64,000 nucleotides of DNA from Pseudomonas sp. NFACC02 (GTDB lineage Bacteria; Pseudomonadota; Gammaproteobacteria; Pseudomonadales; Pseudomonadaceae), in contig NZ_FOEO01000016.1 in assembly GCF_900110765.1 (NCBI RefSeq), forward strand, positions 61,568-125,567. The letters are read 5' to 3'. The notes beneath the pieces were generated by a model. That model had not been told where the DNA came from. It did not search any database and saw nothing but the letters and a program-made list of their open reading frames with translations. The translations under genes were made by a program, and so were the position numbers. Shown one piece after another: positions 39,999 through 49,338 of this stretch (positions within the stretch are counted from its first letter, which is position 1; every line of letters begins with the position of its first letter).

Positions 39999-42900
39999 GT
40001 GTCGATTCACATTGCCTTGCACCACGTCACTCATTACCGCTATGACCGCGCGGTGGAACTGGGTCCGCAGATTGTGCGCTTGCGTCCGGCGGCTCACAGC
40101 CGCACGCGTGTGTTGTCTTATTCGCTGAACGTCCTGCCTGAGACTCATTTCATCAACTGGCAACAGGACCCGCAGGGTAATTACCTGGCGCGTCTGGTGT
40201 TCCCGGAGAAGACCAATGAGCTGCGTATCGAGGTCGACCTGGTCGCCGAGATGGCGGTGTTCAACCCGTTCGACTTCTTTCTTGAGCCCTATGCCGAGAA
40301 GATTCCGTTCACCTACGCCAGGGAAGAGCATCACGAGCTTCAGCCTTACCTGGAAAAGCTGCCGCTGACGCCGAAATTTCAGGCGTATCTGGAGAGCATC
40401 GATCGCACGCCAATCCCGGCCATCGACTTTCTGGTCAACCTCAACCAGCGTCTGGCTAACGACATCGGTTACCTGATCCGCATGGAGCCTGGCATTCAGA
40501 CGCCGGAGTTCACCCTTGAAAATGCCTCCGGCTCTTGCCGCGATTCGGCCTGGCTGTTGGTGCAACTGCTGCGTCATATCGGCCTGGCAGCGCGATTCGT
40601 TTCCGGCTACCTGATCCAGCTCAAGGCCGATGTCGAGGCGCTCGATGGGCCCTCGGGTACTGACGTCGATTTCACCGATCTGCACGCATGGTGCGAGGTG
40701 TATCTGCCCGGCGCTGGCTGGGTGGGTCTGGACGCGACCTCCGGGCTGTTTGCCGGAGAGGGGCACATCCCTTTGGCGTGCAGCCCGGAACCCTCTTCGG
40801 CGGCACCGATCAGTGGTCTGGTCGAGCCGTGCGAAACGGAGTTCAGCCACGAGATGTCCGTCGAGCGCATCTGGGAGGCGCCGCGCGTCACCAAGCCCTA
40901 CACCGAAGAGCAATGGCTCGAGATTCAGGCGCTGGGGCGACAGATCGACACCGACCTGATCGCGCATGACGTACGCCTGACCATGGGGGGCGAACCCACC
41001 TTTGTGTCGATCGATGATCGTGACGGAATCGAATGGAACACGGCGGCACTGGGGCCGAAGAAGCGTGTGCTCTCCGCCGAGCTCTTCCAGCGCATGCGCA
41101 AACACTACGCGCCACAGGGCCTGGTGCATTTCGGTCAGGGCAAATGGTATCCGGGCGAGCAATTGCCGCGCTGGTCGCTGAACTGCTTCTGGCGCCGCGA
41201 TGGCGAACCGGTGTGGCGCAATAATGCGCTGATCGCCGATGAAAACGAAGATTACGGCACCGACAGCGAAATGGCCGGGCGCTTTCTGCGCAGTGTTGCC
41301 GAGCGACTGAAACTGCCGGCTCGCTACGTGTTTCCCGCGTACGAAGACAATTTCTATTACCTGTGGCGCGAAGGTGCGCTGCCCGGGAACGTCACTGCCG
41401 AAGACTCCCGTCTGAGCGACGAACTTGAGCGGGCGCGACTGAGCAAAGTGTTTTCGCAAGGGTTGGACAAGATCATCGGCCATGTGCTGCCGTTGGCGCG
41501 TACGGCTGCCGATGATGGCTGGCAGAGCGGCCGCTGGTACCTGCGCGACGAGCACTGCCGTCTGGTGCCGGGGGATTCCCCGCTGGGTTATCGTTTGCCG
41601 CTGGCGTCGCAACCGTGGGTCAGGGCTGCCGAATATCCGTACATCCATCCGACCGACCACAACCAGGACTTCCCCGATCTGCCGGACCGTGACCAGGTTC
41701 AGGCCAACCTGGACGGTTTGGTCGAACAGAAAAATCCAGACACCGAGCGAGCACCTGCCATCGACGAGTCTGCCGACTGGCTGACACGCACCGCGCTTGG
41801 CGCCGAAGTGCGAGGCGGCAGGTTGTACCTGTTCATGCCGCCGTTGCAGTCGCTGGAAGCCTACCTTGAGCTGGTGGTCGTCATCGAATCGACCGCTGAA
41901 GAATTGCGCTGCCCGGTCTTGCTGGAAGGCTACGAGCCGCCCAGCGATCCACGTCTGACCAATTTCCGTATCACGCCAGACCCTGGCGTGATCGAAGTCA
42001 ACGTGCAGCCGTCCTCCAGTTGGGACGAACTGGTCGAGCGCACCGAATTCCTCTACGAACAGGCGCGCCTGACGCGGCTGACCACTGAAAAATTCATGAT
42101 CGACGGACGCCATACCGGCACCGGAGGCGGCAACCATTTTGTGCTCGGTGGCGCCACGCCGGGCGACTCTCCGTTTTTGCGTCGACCGGATCTGCTGCGC
42201 AGCCTGCTCAGCTACTGGCATAACCATCCATCGCTGTCGTACCTGTTTTCGGGGTTGTTCATCGGCCCTACGTCGCAGGCGCCACGCGTCGATGAAGCGC
42301 GCAACGATTCACTGTACGAGCTGGAAATCGCCTTCTCGCAAATGCCAGCCCCCGGCGAGGAATGTGCGCCGTGGCTGGTGGACCGTTTGCTGCGTAACTT
42401 GCTGATTGACGTCACGGGTAACACCCACCGCGCGGAGTTCTGCATCGACAAGCTTTACTCGCCCGATGGCGCGACGGGCCGTCTGGGCTTGCTGGAGCTG
42501 CGCGCCTTCGAAATGCCGCCTCACGCCCGCATGAGTCTGGCGCAGCAGTTATTGCTCCGGGCCCTGGTCGCGCGATTCTGGCGTGAGCCCTATGCGCCGC
42601 CAAAACTCGCACGGTGGGGCACCGAACTGCATGATCGTTTCATGCTGCCGCACTTCATCGAGCAGGATTTCGCCGACGTCATCGTCGAACTCAACGCTGC
42701 GGGTTACCCGGTGCGTGCCGAGTGGTTCGCGGCACACCTGGAGTTCCGCTTTCCGAAGGTCGGCGATTACGCAGTCAGCGGCATTGAGCTGGAACTGCGT
42801 CAGGCGCTGGAGCCCTGGCATGTTCTGGGTGAGGAAGGTGCGGCGGGCGGCGCGGTTCGTTACGTGGATTCGTCCTTGGAGCGTCTGCAACTCAAGGTCA

Positions 42901-43292
42901 CCGGGCTGCCACCACAACGCTACATACTGACGTGCAACGGTATCCCGGTGCCGTTGCAACCGACGGGGCGTGTTGGCGAATTCGTGGCGGGCGTTCGTTA
43001 CCGTGCCTGGCAGCCGTTCAACGCGCTGCAACCGACCATTCCGGTTCATGCGCCGCTGGTGTTCGACATTCTTGATACCTGGATGCAGCGCTCACTGGGC
43101 GGCTGCGAGTATCATGTCGCGCATCCTGGTGGTCGCAATTACGAAACCCTGCCGGTGAACGCCAACGAAGCCGAAAGCCGACGCCTGTCGCGGTTCTTCC
43201 GCCTTGGTCACACCCCCGGCAAACAGGCCGTTCCCGCATTGACCATCAACGATGAAATGCCGATGACGCTGGACATGCGTCTGCATCGGTAA
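39999..43292 (+). CDS. Transglutaminase-like/DUF2126 protein of amidoligase-type cluster
   Basis: A large (1097 aa) cytoplasmic protein. The N-terminal part has Bact_transglu_N (IALHHVTHYRYDRAVELGPQ) and a transglutaminase/protease core with the full triad Cys180 (GSCRDSAW), His229 (DLHAWCEVY) and Asp245 (WVGLDATSG). From about residue 325 (MGGEPTFVSIDDRDG) to the end it is DUF2126, of unknown function. No signal peptide or membrane helix. The start is GTG 39999 after a full AGGAGG. It is the first gene of a co-directional set with an ATP-grasp/alpha-E fusion and a second transglutaminase. Comparative work by Iyer and Aravind predicted such sets make or modify peptides; whether this protein ligates, crosslinks or cleaves is not known. 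Confidence 0.9.
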   Translation: MSIHIALHHVTHYRYDRAVELGPQIVRLRPAAHSRTRVLSYSLNVLPETHFINWQQDPQGNYLARLVFPEKTNELRIEVDLVAEMAVFNPFDFFLEPYAEKIPFTYAREEHHELQPYLEKLPLTPKFQAYLESIDRTPIPAIDFLVNLNQRLANDIGYLIRMEPGIQTPEFTLENASGSCRDSAWLLVQLLRHIGLAARFVSGYLIQLKADVEALDGPSGTDVDFTDLHAWCEVYLPGAGWVGLDATSGLFAGEGHIPLACSPEPSSAAPISGLVEPCETEFSHEMSVERIWEAPRVTKPYTEEQWLEIQALGRQIDTDLIAHDVRLTMGGEPTFVSIDDRDGIEWNTAALGPKKRVLSAELFQRMRKHYAPQGLVHFGQGKWYPGEQLPRWSLNCFWRRDGEPVWRNNALIADENEDYGTDSEMAGRFLRSVAERLKLPARYVFPAYEDNFYYLWREGALPGNVTAEDSRLSDELERARLSKVFSQGLDKIIGHVLPLARTAADDGWQSGRWYLRDEHCRLVPGDSPLGYRLPLASQPWVRAAEYPYIHPTDHNQDFPDLPDRDQVQANLDGLVEQKNPDTERAPAIDESADWLTRTALGAEVRGGRLYLFMPPLQSLEAYLELVVVIESTAEELRCPVLLEGYEPPSDPRLTNFRITPDPGVIEVNVQPSSSWDELVERTEFLYEQARLTRLTTEKFMIDGRHTGTGGGNHFVLGGATPGDSPFLRRPDLLRSLLSYWHNHPSLSYLFSGLFIGPTSQAPRVDEARNDSLYELEIAFSQMPAPGEECAPWLVDRLLRNLLIDVTGNTHRAEFCIDKLYSPDGATGRLGLLELRAFEMPPHARMSLAQQLLLRALVARFWREPYAPPKLARWGTELHDRFMLPHFIEQDFADVIVELNAAGYPVRAEWFAAHLEFRFPKVGDYAVSGIELELRQALEPWHVLGEEGAAGGAVRYVDSSLERLQLKVTGLPPQRYILTCNGIPVPLQPTGRVGEFVAGVRYRAWQPFNALQPTIPVHAPLVFDILDTWMQRSLGGCEYHVAHPGGRNYETLPVNANEAESRRLSRFFRLGHTPGKQAVPALTINDEMPMTLDMRLHR

Positions 43293-43435
43293 GGCCCGGA
43301 CACCTTGCCTGACGTTCTGCGTCAGGCAATACGACCCAGAAAGCGGCCGCAGGGAAGCAAGCCACTCCGTGTCATTTGTCTGCGCTAATCTAATCCCTGC
43401 GAATTCGAGCCCTTTAGTTGTCTGCCGAGCCTTCC

Positions 43436-45943
43436 ATGCCCGACCTGCTTGACCAATATCCGCTGAGTGCGGGTACTTATCACGAGATGCTCGACGCCAG
43501 CGGCGAGGTACGCCCGCATTGGCTGCGTTTTTACGAGCACTTGCAACGCAGCACGCCCGCGCAGCTGATTCAGCGCCAGGCACTGCTCGCCCGGCAGATT
43601 CAGGAAAACGGTGTCACTTACAACGTCTATGCCGACCCCAAGGGCGCGGATCGCCCGTGGGAACTGGACCTGCTGCCACATTTGATTCCCCTTGAGGAAT
43701 GGCAACAGGTCGCGGCCGGCATTGCCCAGCGCGCGCGCCTGCTCAACGCGGTACTGGCTGACCTGTACGGTCCGCAGACGCTGATTGCCGAGGGGCTGCT
43801 TCCGGCCGAACTGGTCTTCGGCCACAACAATTTTCTCTGGCCGTGCCAAGGCGTAACGCCGCCGGAAGGGACCTTCCTGCACGTGTATGCAGTGGACCTG
43901 GCGCGTACGCCGGACGGTCGCTGGTGGGTGACGGCAGACCGCACCCAGGCGCCCTCAGGTGCCGGTTACGCGCTGGAAAACCGTTTGATCGTGTCGCGGG
44001 CATTCCCGGAGCTGTATCGCGATCTGGAAGTGCAGCACCTGTCCGGTTTCTTCCGTTCATTGCAGGAAACCCTGACCCGTCAGGCACCCAGTAGCAACGA
44101 AGTGCCACTGGTGGTACTGCTGACGCCGGGACGCTTCAACGAAAGCTATTTCGAACACCTCTACCTGGCGGGTCAGTTGGGTTATCCACTGGTGGAAGGC
44201 AGTGATCTGACCGTACGCGATGCCACGGTCTACCTGAAAACACTCAGCGGCCTGCGCCGTGTTCACGCGATCATGCGTCGGCTGGACGATGATTTCTGTG
44301 ATCCGCTGGAGTTGCGCACTGACTCTGCGCTGGGTGTGCCGGGCTTGCTGGAAGCCGTGCGTCAGGGCCGTGTGCTGGTGGCCAATGCGCTGGGAAGCGG
44401 AGTGCTGGAGTCTCCCGGATTACTGGGCTTTTTACCGAAGATCAACGAACACCTGTTTGGCGAAGAACTGATGCTGCCTTCTGTGGCGACCTGGTGGTGC
44501 GGCGAGCCGCCTGTGCTGGCTCAGGCGCTGGAAAAAATGCCTGACCTGCTGATCAAGCCGGCGTTCCCGTCCCAGAGTTTCGCGCCCGTGTTCGGACGCG
44601 ATCTCAATGAAGAGCAGCGCCGGGCCCTGGCTGCGCGTATGCAGGCCCGACCTTATGCCTATGTGGCCCAGGAACTGGCCCAACTCTCGCACGCGCCGGT
44701 CTGGCAGGGCGAGGAGGAGCAGTTGCAGCCTCGTGCGATCGGCATGCGGGTGTATGCCGTCGCCACCGAGGACGGCTACCGCGTTCTGCCGGGTGGCCTG
44801 ACGCGCGTAGCCGCCGATGCCGACGCGGACGTGGTGTCGATGCAGCGAGGCGGTGCCAGCAAGGACACTTGGATTCTCGGCGAACGCACGCTGGGCAGCG
44901 AACCCTGGAAGGGCCGTCGTTCACTGGGCGTGCACGACCTGATTCGCCGCGACCCGTATCTGCCGTCGCGCGTGGTGGAAAACCTGTTCTGGTTCGGTCG
45001 TTACTGCGAACGTTGCGACGACAGCGCGCGGTTGCTGCGGATCATGCTGGCGCGCTATGTCGACGGTGATGACCCGCTGGCGCTGCAAGCCGCTATCGAG
45101 TTGGGCGAGCGTTTGAACCTGGTTCCTCGGGTCGACGAAGAGGACGAGGAAGGCTCTGCGCTCCCTGACCGTTTGCTTGCCGCGCTGCTCGGTGACGAAT
45201 GGCCGTTCAGCTTGCGTTCCAACCTGCAACGGTTGCAGTGGGCAGCGTCCCAGGTGCGTGGCAAGTTGTCCCGCGAGAACTGGCAGGCGCTGGTGGAGCT
45301 GCAGCGGGAAGCCACTCATCTGGACACCGACACCCCTGATTTCGGTGAGCTGCTGGACTTCCTCAACCGGCTGGTGATGTCGCTCGCCGCGCTGTCGGGC
45401 TTTGCCCTCGACGACATGACGCGCGATGAAGGCTGGCGCTTCCTGATGATGGGGCGGCGTATCGAACGCCTGCAATTTCTCAGCACGAGTCTGGCGGCGT
45501 TTTTGCGCAGCGATGCGGTGTTCGATCAGGACGCGCTCGACTGGGTGCTGGAGCTGGGCAACAGCAGCATCACGTACCGCTCGCGTTACCTGGCGGTGCC
45601 GCAATTGATTCCGGTGCTGGACTTGCTGTTGCTCGATGACCAGAACCCTCACGCGGTGCTGTTCCAGCTCAAGCTGGTGACGCGTTCCTTGAAGCGTTTG
45701 AACGACGATTTCGGCGCGCCGCAGGACCGCAGTCTGGCGGCACTGACGCAGCGTCTGGCCGCCTTCGATCTCGGGTGTCTGGAGAACGGTCTGTTCGGGG
45801 AAAGCAGTGTCAAGGCTGCGCTGCATGGGCTGGCTGATTTACTGCAGGGTATTGGCGAGGTCAGCGGTCAGGTCTCTGACCGCCTGGCCTTGCGCCATTT
45901 CGCTCATGTCGATGATGTCAGCCAGCGCACGGTGTCCGTCTGA
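43436..45943 (+). CDS. Circularly permuted ATP-grasp / alpha-E fusion protein
   Basis: An 835-residue fusion. Residues about 1-500 match the circularly permuted ATP-grasp family (COG2308 type): GVTYNVYADPKG, FLWPCQGVTPPEGTFLHVYAVDLARTPDGRWWVTADRTQAPSGAGYALENR, LTPGRFNESYFEHLYLA, RQGRVLVANALGSGVLESPGL. ATP-grasp enzymes form amide bonds by acyl-phosphate chemistry. Residues about 505-825 are the all-helical alpha-E domain (COG2307): LPSRVVENLFWFGRYCERCDDSARLLR. In many genomes these are two genes. ATG 43436 is chosen; a TTG 18 nt upstream is possible. The stop overlaps the next gene by one base (TGATG). The gap after the first gene is about 140 bp. Confidence 0.9.
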   Translation: MPDLLDQYPLSAGTYHEMLDASGEVRPHWLRFYEHLQRSTPAQLIQRQALLARQIQENGVTYNVYADPKGADRPWELDLLPHLIPLEEWQQVAAGIAQRARLLNAVLADLYGPQTLIAEGLLPAELVFGHNNFLWPCQGVTPPEGTFLHVYAVDLARTPDGRWWVTADRTQAPSGAGYALENRLIVSRAFPELYRDLEVQHLSGFFRSLQETLTRQAPSSNEVPLVVLLTPGRFNESYFEHLYLAGQLGYPLVEGSDLTVRDATVYLKTLSGLRRVHAIMRRLDDDFCDPLELRTDSALGVPGLLEAVRQGRVLVANALGSGVLESPGLLGFLPKINEHLFGEELMLPSVATWWCGEPPVLAQALEKMPDLLIKPAFPSQSFAPVFGRDLNEEQRRALAARMQARPYAYVAQELAQLSHAPVWQGEEEQLQPRAIGMRVYAVATEDGYRVLPGGLTRVAADADADVVSMQRGGASKDTWILGERTLGSEPWKGRRSLGVHDLIRRDPYLPSRVVENLFWFGRYCERCDDSARLLRIMLARYVDGDDPLALQAAIELGERLNLVPRVDEEDEEGSALPDRLLAALLGDEWPFSLRSNLQRLQWAASQVRGKLSRENWQALVELQREATHLDTDTPDFGELLDFLNRLVMSLAALSGFALDDMTRDEGWRFLMMGRRIERLQFLSTSLAAFLRSDAVFDQDALDWVLELGNSSITYRSRYLAVPQLIPVLDLLLLDDQNPHAVLFQLKLVTRSLKRLNDDFGAPQDRSLAALTQRLAAFDLGCLENGLFGESSVKAALHGLADLLQGIGEVSGQVSDRLALRHFAHVDDVSQRTVSV

Positions 45944-46839
45944 TGAACAGCGCTCATTACCAGATCCTTCACGATACCCACTATAAGTACGACAGCCCGG
46001 TTTCGCTGGCCCAGCAACTGGCCCATCTGTGGCCGCGACGCAGTCCGTGGCAGCGTTGCCTGGAACAGCATTTGGTGATCAGCCCGACACCCACCACCCG
46101 CCGCGACGAGCTGGATGTGTTCGGCAACCCGCTGACCCGGCTGGCGTTCGAGCGTCCCCACGACGAATTACAGGTCAATGCGCGTTTGCGCGTCGAAGTC
46201 CTGGAGCGTCCCGCGCTGGATTTCTTTCAGTCGGATGCCTGGGACCACACCCGCAGCACGCTTACCTACAGTGCTTCGAAGATGTCCCCGGACATTCTCG
46301 ATGCCTGCCGCTATCGCTTTGAATCGCCCTACGTGCATTTAAAGCAGTCGTTTGTCGAGTTCTCGGCCAGTTGCTTTCCGGCGGGCAGACCGATGCTGCT
46401 GTGCGCTCAGGCATTGATGGAAAAGATTTTCGACGAATTCACGTTCGATGGCGAAGCGACCCAAGTGGCGACGCCGCTGGTGGAAGTATTGGAGACAAAG
46501 CGTGGGGTCTGTCAGGACTTCGCGCATTTGATGCTGGCGTGCCTGCGTTCACGTGGGCTGGCGGCGCGGTATGTCAGCGGCTATCTGCTGACCCAGCCAC
46601 CGCCCGGTCAGCCCAGGCTGATCGGCGCCGATGCGTCGCATGCCTGGGTATCGGTGTTTTGCCCGGTACTGGGCTGGGTGGATTTCGATCCCACCAACAA
46701 TATCCAGCCAGCGCTGGAGCACATCAGTCTGGCGTGGGGGAGGGACTTTTCCGATGTTTCTCCGCTACGCGGCGTGATTCTGGGCGGCGGCAATCATGAT
46801 CCCGAAGTGCGGGTGACCGTAATGCCGATTGCGGGGTAG
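45943..46839 (+). CDS. Transglutaminase family protein (second in cluster)
   Basis: A 298-residue protein with Bact_transglu_N at the front (YQILHDTHYKYDSPVSLAQQLAHLWPR) and a transglutaminase/protease core with Cys190 (GVCQDFAHLMLACLRSRGL), His233 (DASHAWVSVF) and Asp249 (WVDFDPTNN). No export signal, so it acts in the cytosol with its neighbours. It is translationally coupled to the ATP-grasp/alpha-E gene. In some bacteria this set is accompanied by the proteasome-like peptidase Anbu; no such gene follows here. The next feature is a REP doublet. Confidence 0.9.
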   Translation: MNSAHYQILHDTHYKYDSPVSLAQQLAHLWPRRSPWQRCLEQHLVISPTPTTRRDELDVFGNPLTRLAFERPHDELQVNARLRVEVLERPALDFFQSDAWDHTRSTLTYSASKMSPDILDACRYRFESPYVHLKQSFVEFSASCFPAGRPMLLCAQALMEKIFDEFTFDGEATQVATPLVEVLETKRGVCQDFAHLMLACLRSRGLAARYVSGYLLTQPPPGQPRLIGADASHAWVSVFCPVLGWVDFDPTNNIQPALEHISLAWGRDFSDVSPLRGVILGGGNHDPEVRVTVMPIAG

Positions 46840-46857
46840 GCGGGCGACGCATTCACT

Positions 46858-46943
46858 GTAGGAGTGAGCTTGCTCGCGATCGTGGAATGTCAGCCAACGG
46901 ATGGATCGTGGCGAAAACCTCATCGCGAGCAAGCTCACTCCTT
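46858..46943. repeat. REP doublet (REPIN), GTGAGCTTGCTCGCGAT type
   Basis: GTAGGAGTGAGCTTGCTCGC at 46858 and the exact inverted arm GCGAGCAAGCTCACTCC ending at 46942. Closes the ATP-grasp/transglutaminase operon. Confidence 0.85.
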
Positions 46944-46997
46944 CAGGATTTCGCGTTCACCCATCCCATTGTGCTGTTCAGCGGTTTCGGCAGTGAA

Positions 46998-47174
46998 TCA
47001 TTCAGCTGGCTTTTCGTCACTCTGCTGCTCGGCAGTGTCGCTTTCCGCAGCCTCACCTTCTCCAGCCAGTGCTTCAGCTTTTTCGGCCTGTTTGCGCTGT
47101 GCTTTCTCTTCTTTCTTCTGCTCTTTAGCCAGATCACGTTGACGTTTGGCAAAGGAATAATTGGGTTTGGCCAT
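46998..47174 (-). CDS. Small charged hypothetical protein (MAKPNYSFAKRQRD)
   Basis: A 58-residue, highly charged protein with no signal or membrane helix: a basic front (MAKPNYSFAKRQRDLAKEQKKEEKAQRKQ) and an acidic tail (AGEGEAAESDTAEQQSDEKPAE). It is likely a single helix followed by a disordered end. I recognise the opening as one that recurs among Pseudomonas hypothetical proteins but know no function. The start ATG 47174 follows GAGGA, and the longer frame upstream is unlikely. A second very small frame lies upstream on the same strand. Confidence 0.65.
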   Translation of the reverse strand: MAKPNYSFAKRQRDLAKEQKKEEKAQRKQAEKAEALAGEGEAAESDTAEQQSDEKPAE

Positions 47175-47295
47175 GGGCAATCCTCGAGGCAGACGATAAG
47201 TCCGGTCATTCTGCCTGAGAACGACGCTCCTCCGGCGTTGTATTTTTCGCACACCCACTGTCCGGCTCACGAGCAACCACGCGATCAGCCCCTGT

Positions 47296-47403
47296 ATCAG
47301 GCGCGGCGGTAATCGCCGTAATCTTGTGCGGCGCTGTGGTAATTGCCACTGGCGCCGCAGGCGTAGGCGGCGAGCAAGCTGCGAAAAAGACTATTGAGTG
47401 GCA
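47296..47403 (-). CDS. Possible 35-residue small protein
   Basis: A short frame MPLNSLFRSLLAAYACGA, continuing SGNYHSAAQDYGDYRRA, with an AGGA about 10 nt before the ATG. The first half is an amphipathic or weakly hydrophobic helix; the second half is polar and Tyr-rich. It lies 120 bp upstream of the 58-residue gene, same strand, so the two could share a transcript. The composition looks protein-like, but at this length the call rests on the ribosome site alone. Confidence 0.35.
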
Positions 47404-47596
47404 TGAAGATCGTCCTAATTGATGAGTGACAACGCCATTTTAGAAAGACACTGTAGGGTCCGCTGTTTGATTGTCTCGATGGCCCTGATAGAGCCGAACC
47501 AGACAGGTTTCATAATAAGCGGTTGATAAATTGTTTAAAGTTAGGGCACTCTTTGTATACAAAAACCAGAAGCAAAATCCATTCAGGAGACCCATC

Positions 47597-48043
47597 ATGA
47601 TTCGCAAGCTTGTGGCTGTATCCCTGCTGACGTTGGCCAGCGGGCATTTGTTGGCGGCTGAATGCTCGGTCGAGGTCGATTCGACCGACCAGATGACGTT
47701 CAGCACCAAAGCGATTGAGATCGACAAGAGCTGCAAAGAGTTCACGGTTAACCTGAAGCACTCTGGCAGTCTGCCGAAGAACGTCATGGGCCATAACCTG
47801 GTGATCAGTAAAGAAGCGGACATGCAGCCAATCGCCACCGACGGCATGAGCGCCGGCATCGACAAGCAGTATTTGAAAGAGGGTGATGCGCGCGTCATCG
47901 CTCACACCAAGATCATTGGCGCTGGCGAAACCGATTCATTGAAAATCGATGTGTCAAAGCTGGATCCGGCAGAGAAGTACGGTTTCTTCTGCTCGTTCCC
48001 GGGCCACATCAGCATGATGAAGGGCACGATCACGCTGAAGTGA
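47597..48043 (+). CDS. azu: Azurin (blue copper protein)
   Basis: A periplasmic type I copper protein that carries electrons. The 148-residue precursor has a 20-residue signal peptide ([20 protein letters not shown]). After removal the copper ligands fall at His46 (GHNLV), Cys112, His117 and Met121 ([13 protein letters not shown]), exactly the numbering of P. aeruginosa azurin; the Cys3-Cys26 disulphide pair is also kept (AECSV ... DKSCKEF). No denitrification genes are nearby, so a role in redox stress or other electron transfer is as likely as nitrite reduction. ATG 47597 follows AGGAG. Confidence 0.98.
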   Translation: MIRKLVAVSLLTLASGHLLAAECSVEVDSTDQMTFSTKAIEIDKSCKEFTVNLKHSGSLPKNVMGHNLVISKEADMQPIATDGMSAGIDKQYLKEGDARVIAHTKIIGAGETDSLKIDVSKLDPAEKYGFFCSFPGHISMMKGTITLK

Positions 48044-48070
48044 TGCAGGCCGTGTGATGATTCAGCTCGC

Positions 48071-48159
48071 GTAGGAGCGCGCTTGCCCTCGAAAAAATGC
48101 ATCCGACGACGCAGATGTCTCGGATGCAAATACCTGTCGCGGGCAAGCGCGCTCTTATA
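48071..48159. repeat. REP doublet (REPIN), GCGCGCTTGCCC type
   Basis: GTAGGAGCGCGCTTGCCCTC at 48071 and inverted GCGGGCAAGCGCGCTCTTA ending near 48157. Between convergent azu and the DUF1338 gene. The first arm has CTCGA in place of GCGA. Confidence 0.8.
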
Positions 48160-48174
48160 GAGTGACTGGCGTCC

Positions 48175-49191
48175 TCACGACGCGGTCATCTTGAAAATCC
48201 CCTGCGCATTGCTGCTGTCGAAGTTCAGGTCGAGCTTGCCGTTCTCCGGGTCGACTTTGCGCTGAATGAACTCGACAAACGACCCTGGCACCTGATGCGT
48301 TCTCACGACACCGTCGGCATCGAGCAACTCGCGGTTCACGGTGCAGGCCTTGTAGGCCGTCTGCAAGACACGTCCTGATGCCGAGACCTCTATGCTGTCC
48401 TTCATCGGGCGCTCGCGCCGACGCTGTTCTTCAACCGTGGCCTCCAGGTTCTCAACCCGGTCGGTCAGGTGGTTGAAGCTATTGCCCTCCGTCGAGATCC
48501 AGGCCATTTCCACGCTTTCACTGAGCAACTGGCGATAATCGTCTTCCCGCACGACACCGTGCTGACGGTCGAAGGCGCGGTACAGGCCCGGCAACAGCCG
48601 CGTGGCCTCGTCGAGGCTGCAATGGTGGGTCGATTGCAGGCGCTTGAGGATGCTCAGGTCTTCGTGGCTCAGAGGATCGCGGCTCGAGCCGACGACGCGG
48701 CTGACAGCGTTCTGGAACCCTTCGCTCAGGCGGCCGGGGTGCAGCTCGGACACGAAAAACTGGGCGATGTCTTCCGGCAGGTCCATCTGGCGATAGCCCC
48801 AACCGGTCATGTTCAATTTGGTCAACGGATAGGTGCGCACATCGGTGAAGCCCAGCGGCTCCAGCAGTCGGGAGAAGGCCAGACGACCCCGTGGCAGCTC
48901 GCCGTTCTGCACCCAGTCCACGGTGCGGATTGCGCCGTGATCGAACACCACCTTGCGCCCGCTGTCGTGTTGCTCATCCACGTAGCGAAGGCCGTCCGGC
49001 ACCGCCTCGACCAGCTTGTGGAACAGGCACAGGTTCAGCGCCTCGGCGAGCCAGACACGATGGATCGCGTCGTCGCTCCAGGAAAAGTTTTGCAGCGCCT
49101 GAGGGACTTCCACACGGTGTTCGAGCCAGTCAGCAGCGGGCTGGCCGACGGTGGAAGCGACGAGGGAGAAGAGGCCTTGGAAAGCAGTCAT
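48175..49191 (-). CDS. DUF1338 (HglS-like) non-haem iron dioxygenase
   Basis: A 338-residue DUF1338 protein. The founding member HglS of P. putida is an Fe(II) enzyme that turns 2-oxoadipate into D-2-hydroxyglutarate in lysine catabolism. As I recall, it binds metal by two His and one Glu, with an Arg four residues after the first His. The same set is visible here: His85 and Arg89 in DHGAIR, His241 in NSFNHLTDR, and Glu307 in GSFVEFIQR. It is shorter than HglS (about 460 aa). The amaB/amaA lysine genes and their LysR gene are 3-8 kb away, which supports the same pathway; direct substrate proof is lacking. Confidence 0.78.
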   Translation of the reverse strand: MTAFQGLFSLVASTVGQPAADWLEHRVEVPQALQNFSWSDDAIHRVWLAEALNLCLFHKLVEAVPDGLRYVDEQHDSGRKVVFDHGAIRTVDWVQNGELPRGRLAFSRLLEPLGFTDVRTYPLTKLNMTGWGYRQMDLPEDIAQFFVSELHPGRLSEGFQNAVSRVVGSSRDPLSHEDLSILKRLQSTHHCSLDEATRLLPGLYRAFDRQHGVVREDDYRQLLSESVEMAWISTEGNSFNHLTDRVENLEATVEEQRRRERPMKDSIEVSASGRVLQTAYKACTVNRELLDADGVVRTHQVPGSFVEFIQRKVDPENGKLDLNFDSSNAQGIFKMTAS

Positions 49192-49338
49192 GGGTAGCGG
49201 CTCTGAGCGAGAAAGTCAGAACGCTATGTAAGCCTTCATGGCGAATGCCATCAAGCGAAAAAAAACGACGGGTTCATTCCTTTTTCTATTGATGCCCTAC
49301 AGATGCCTGCGCTCGTTCCGACACACCACACATCAACT

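Noticed and set aside
39840..42227. 795-residue minus-strand frame across the DUF2126 gene
   Set aside because: Antisense shadow; the plus-strand protein has two recognisable domains and a catalytic triad.
47523..47540. Anr/FNR box upstream of azu (TTGATAAATTGTTTAA)
   Set aside because: Only the left half TTGAT matches TTGAT-N4-ATCAA; the right half is absent.
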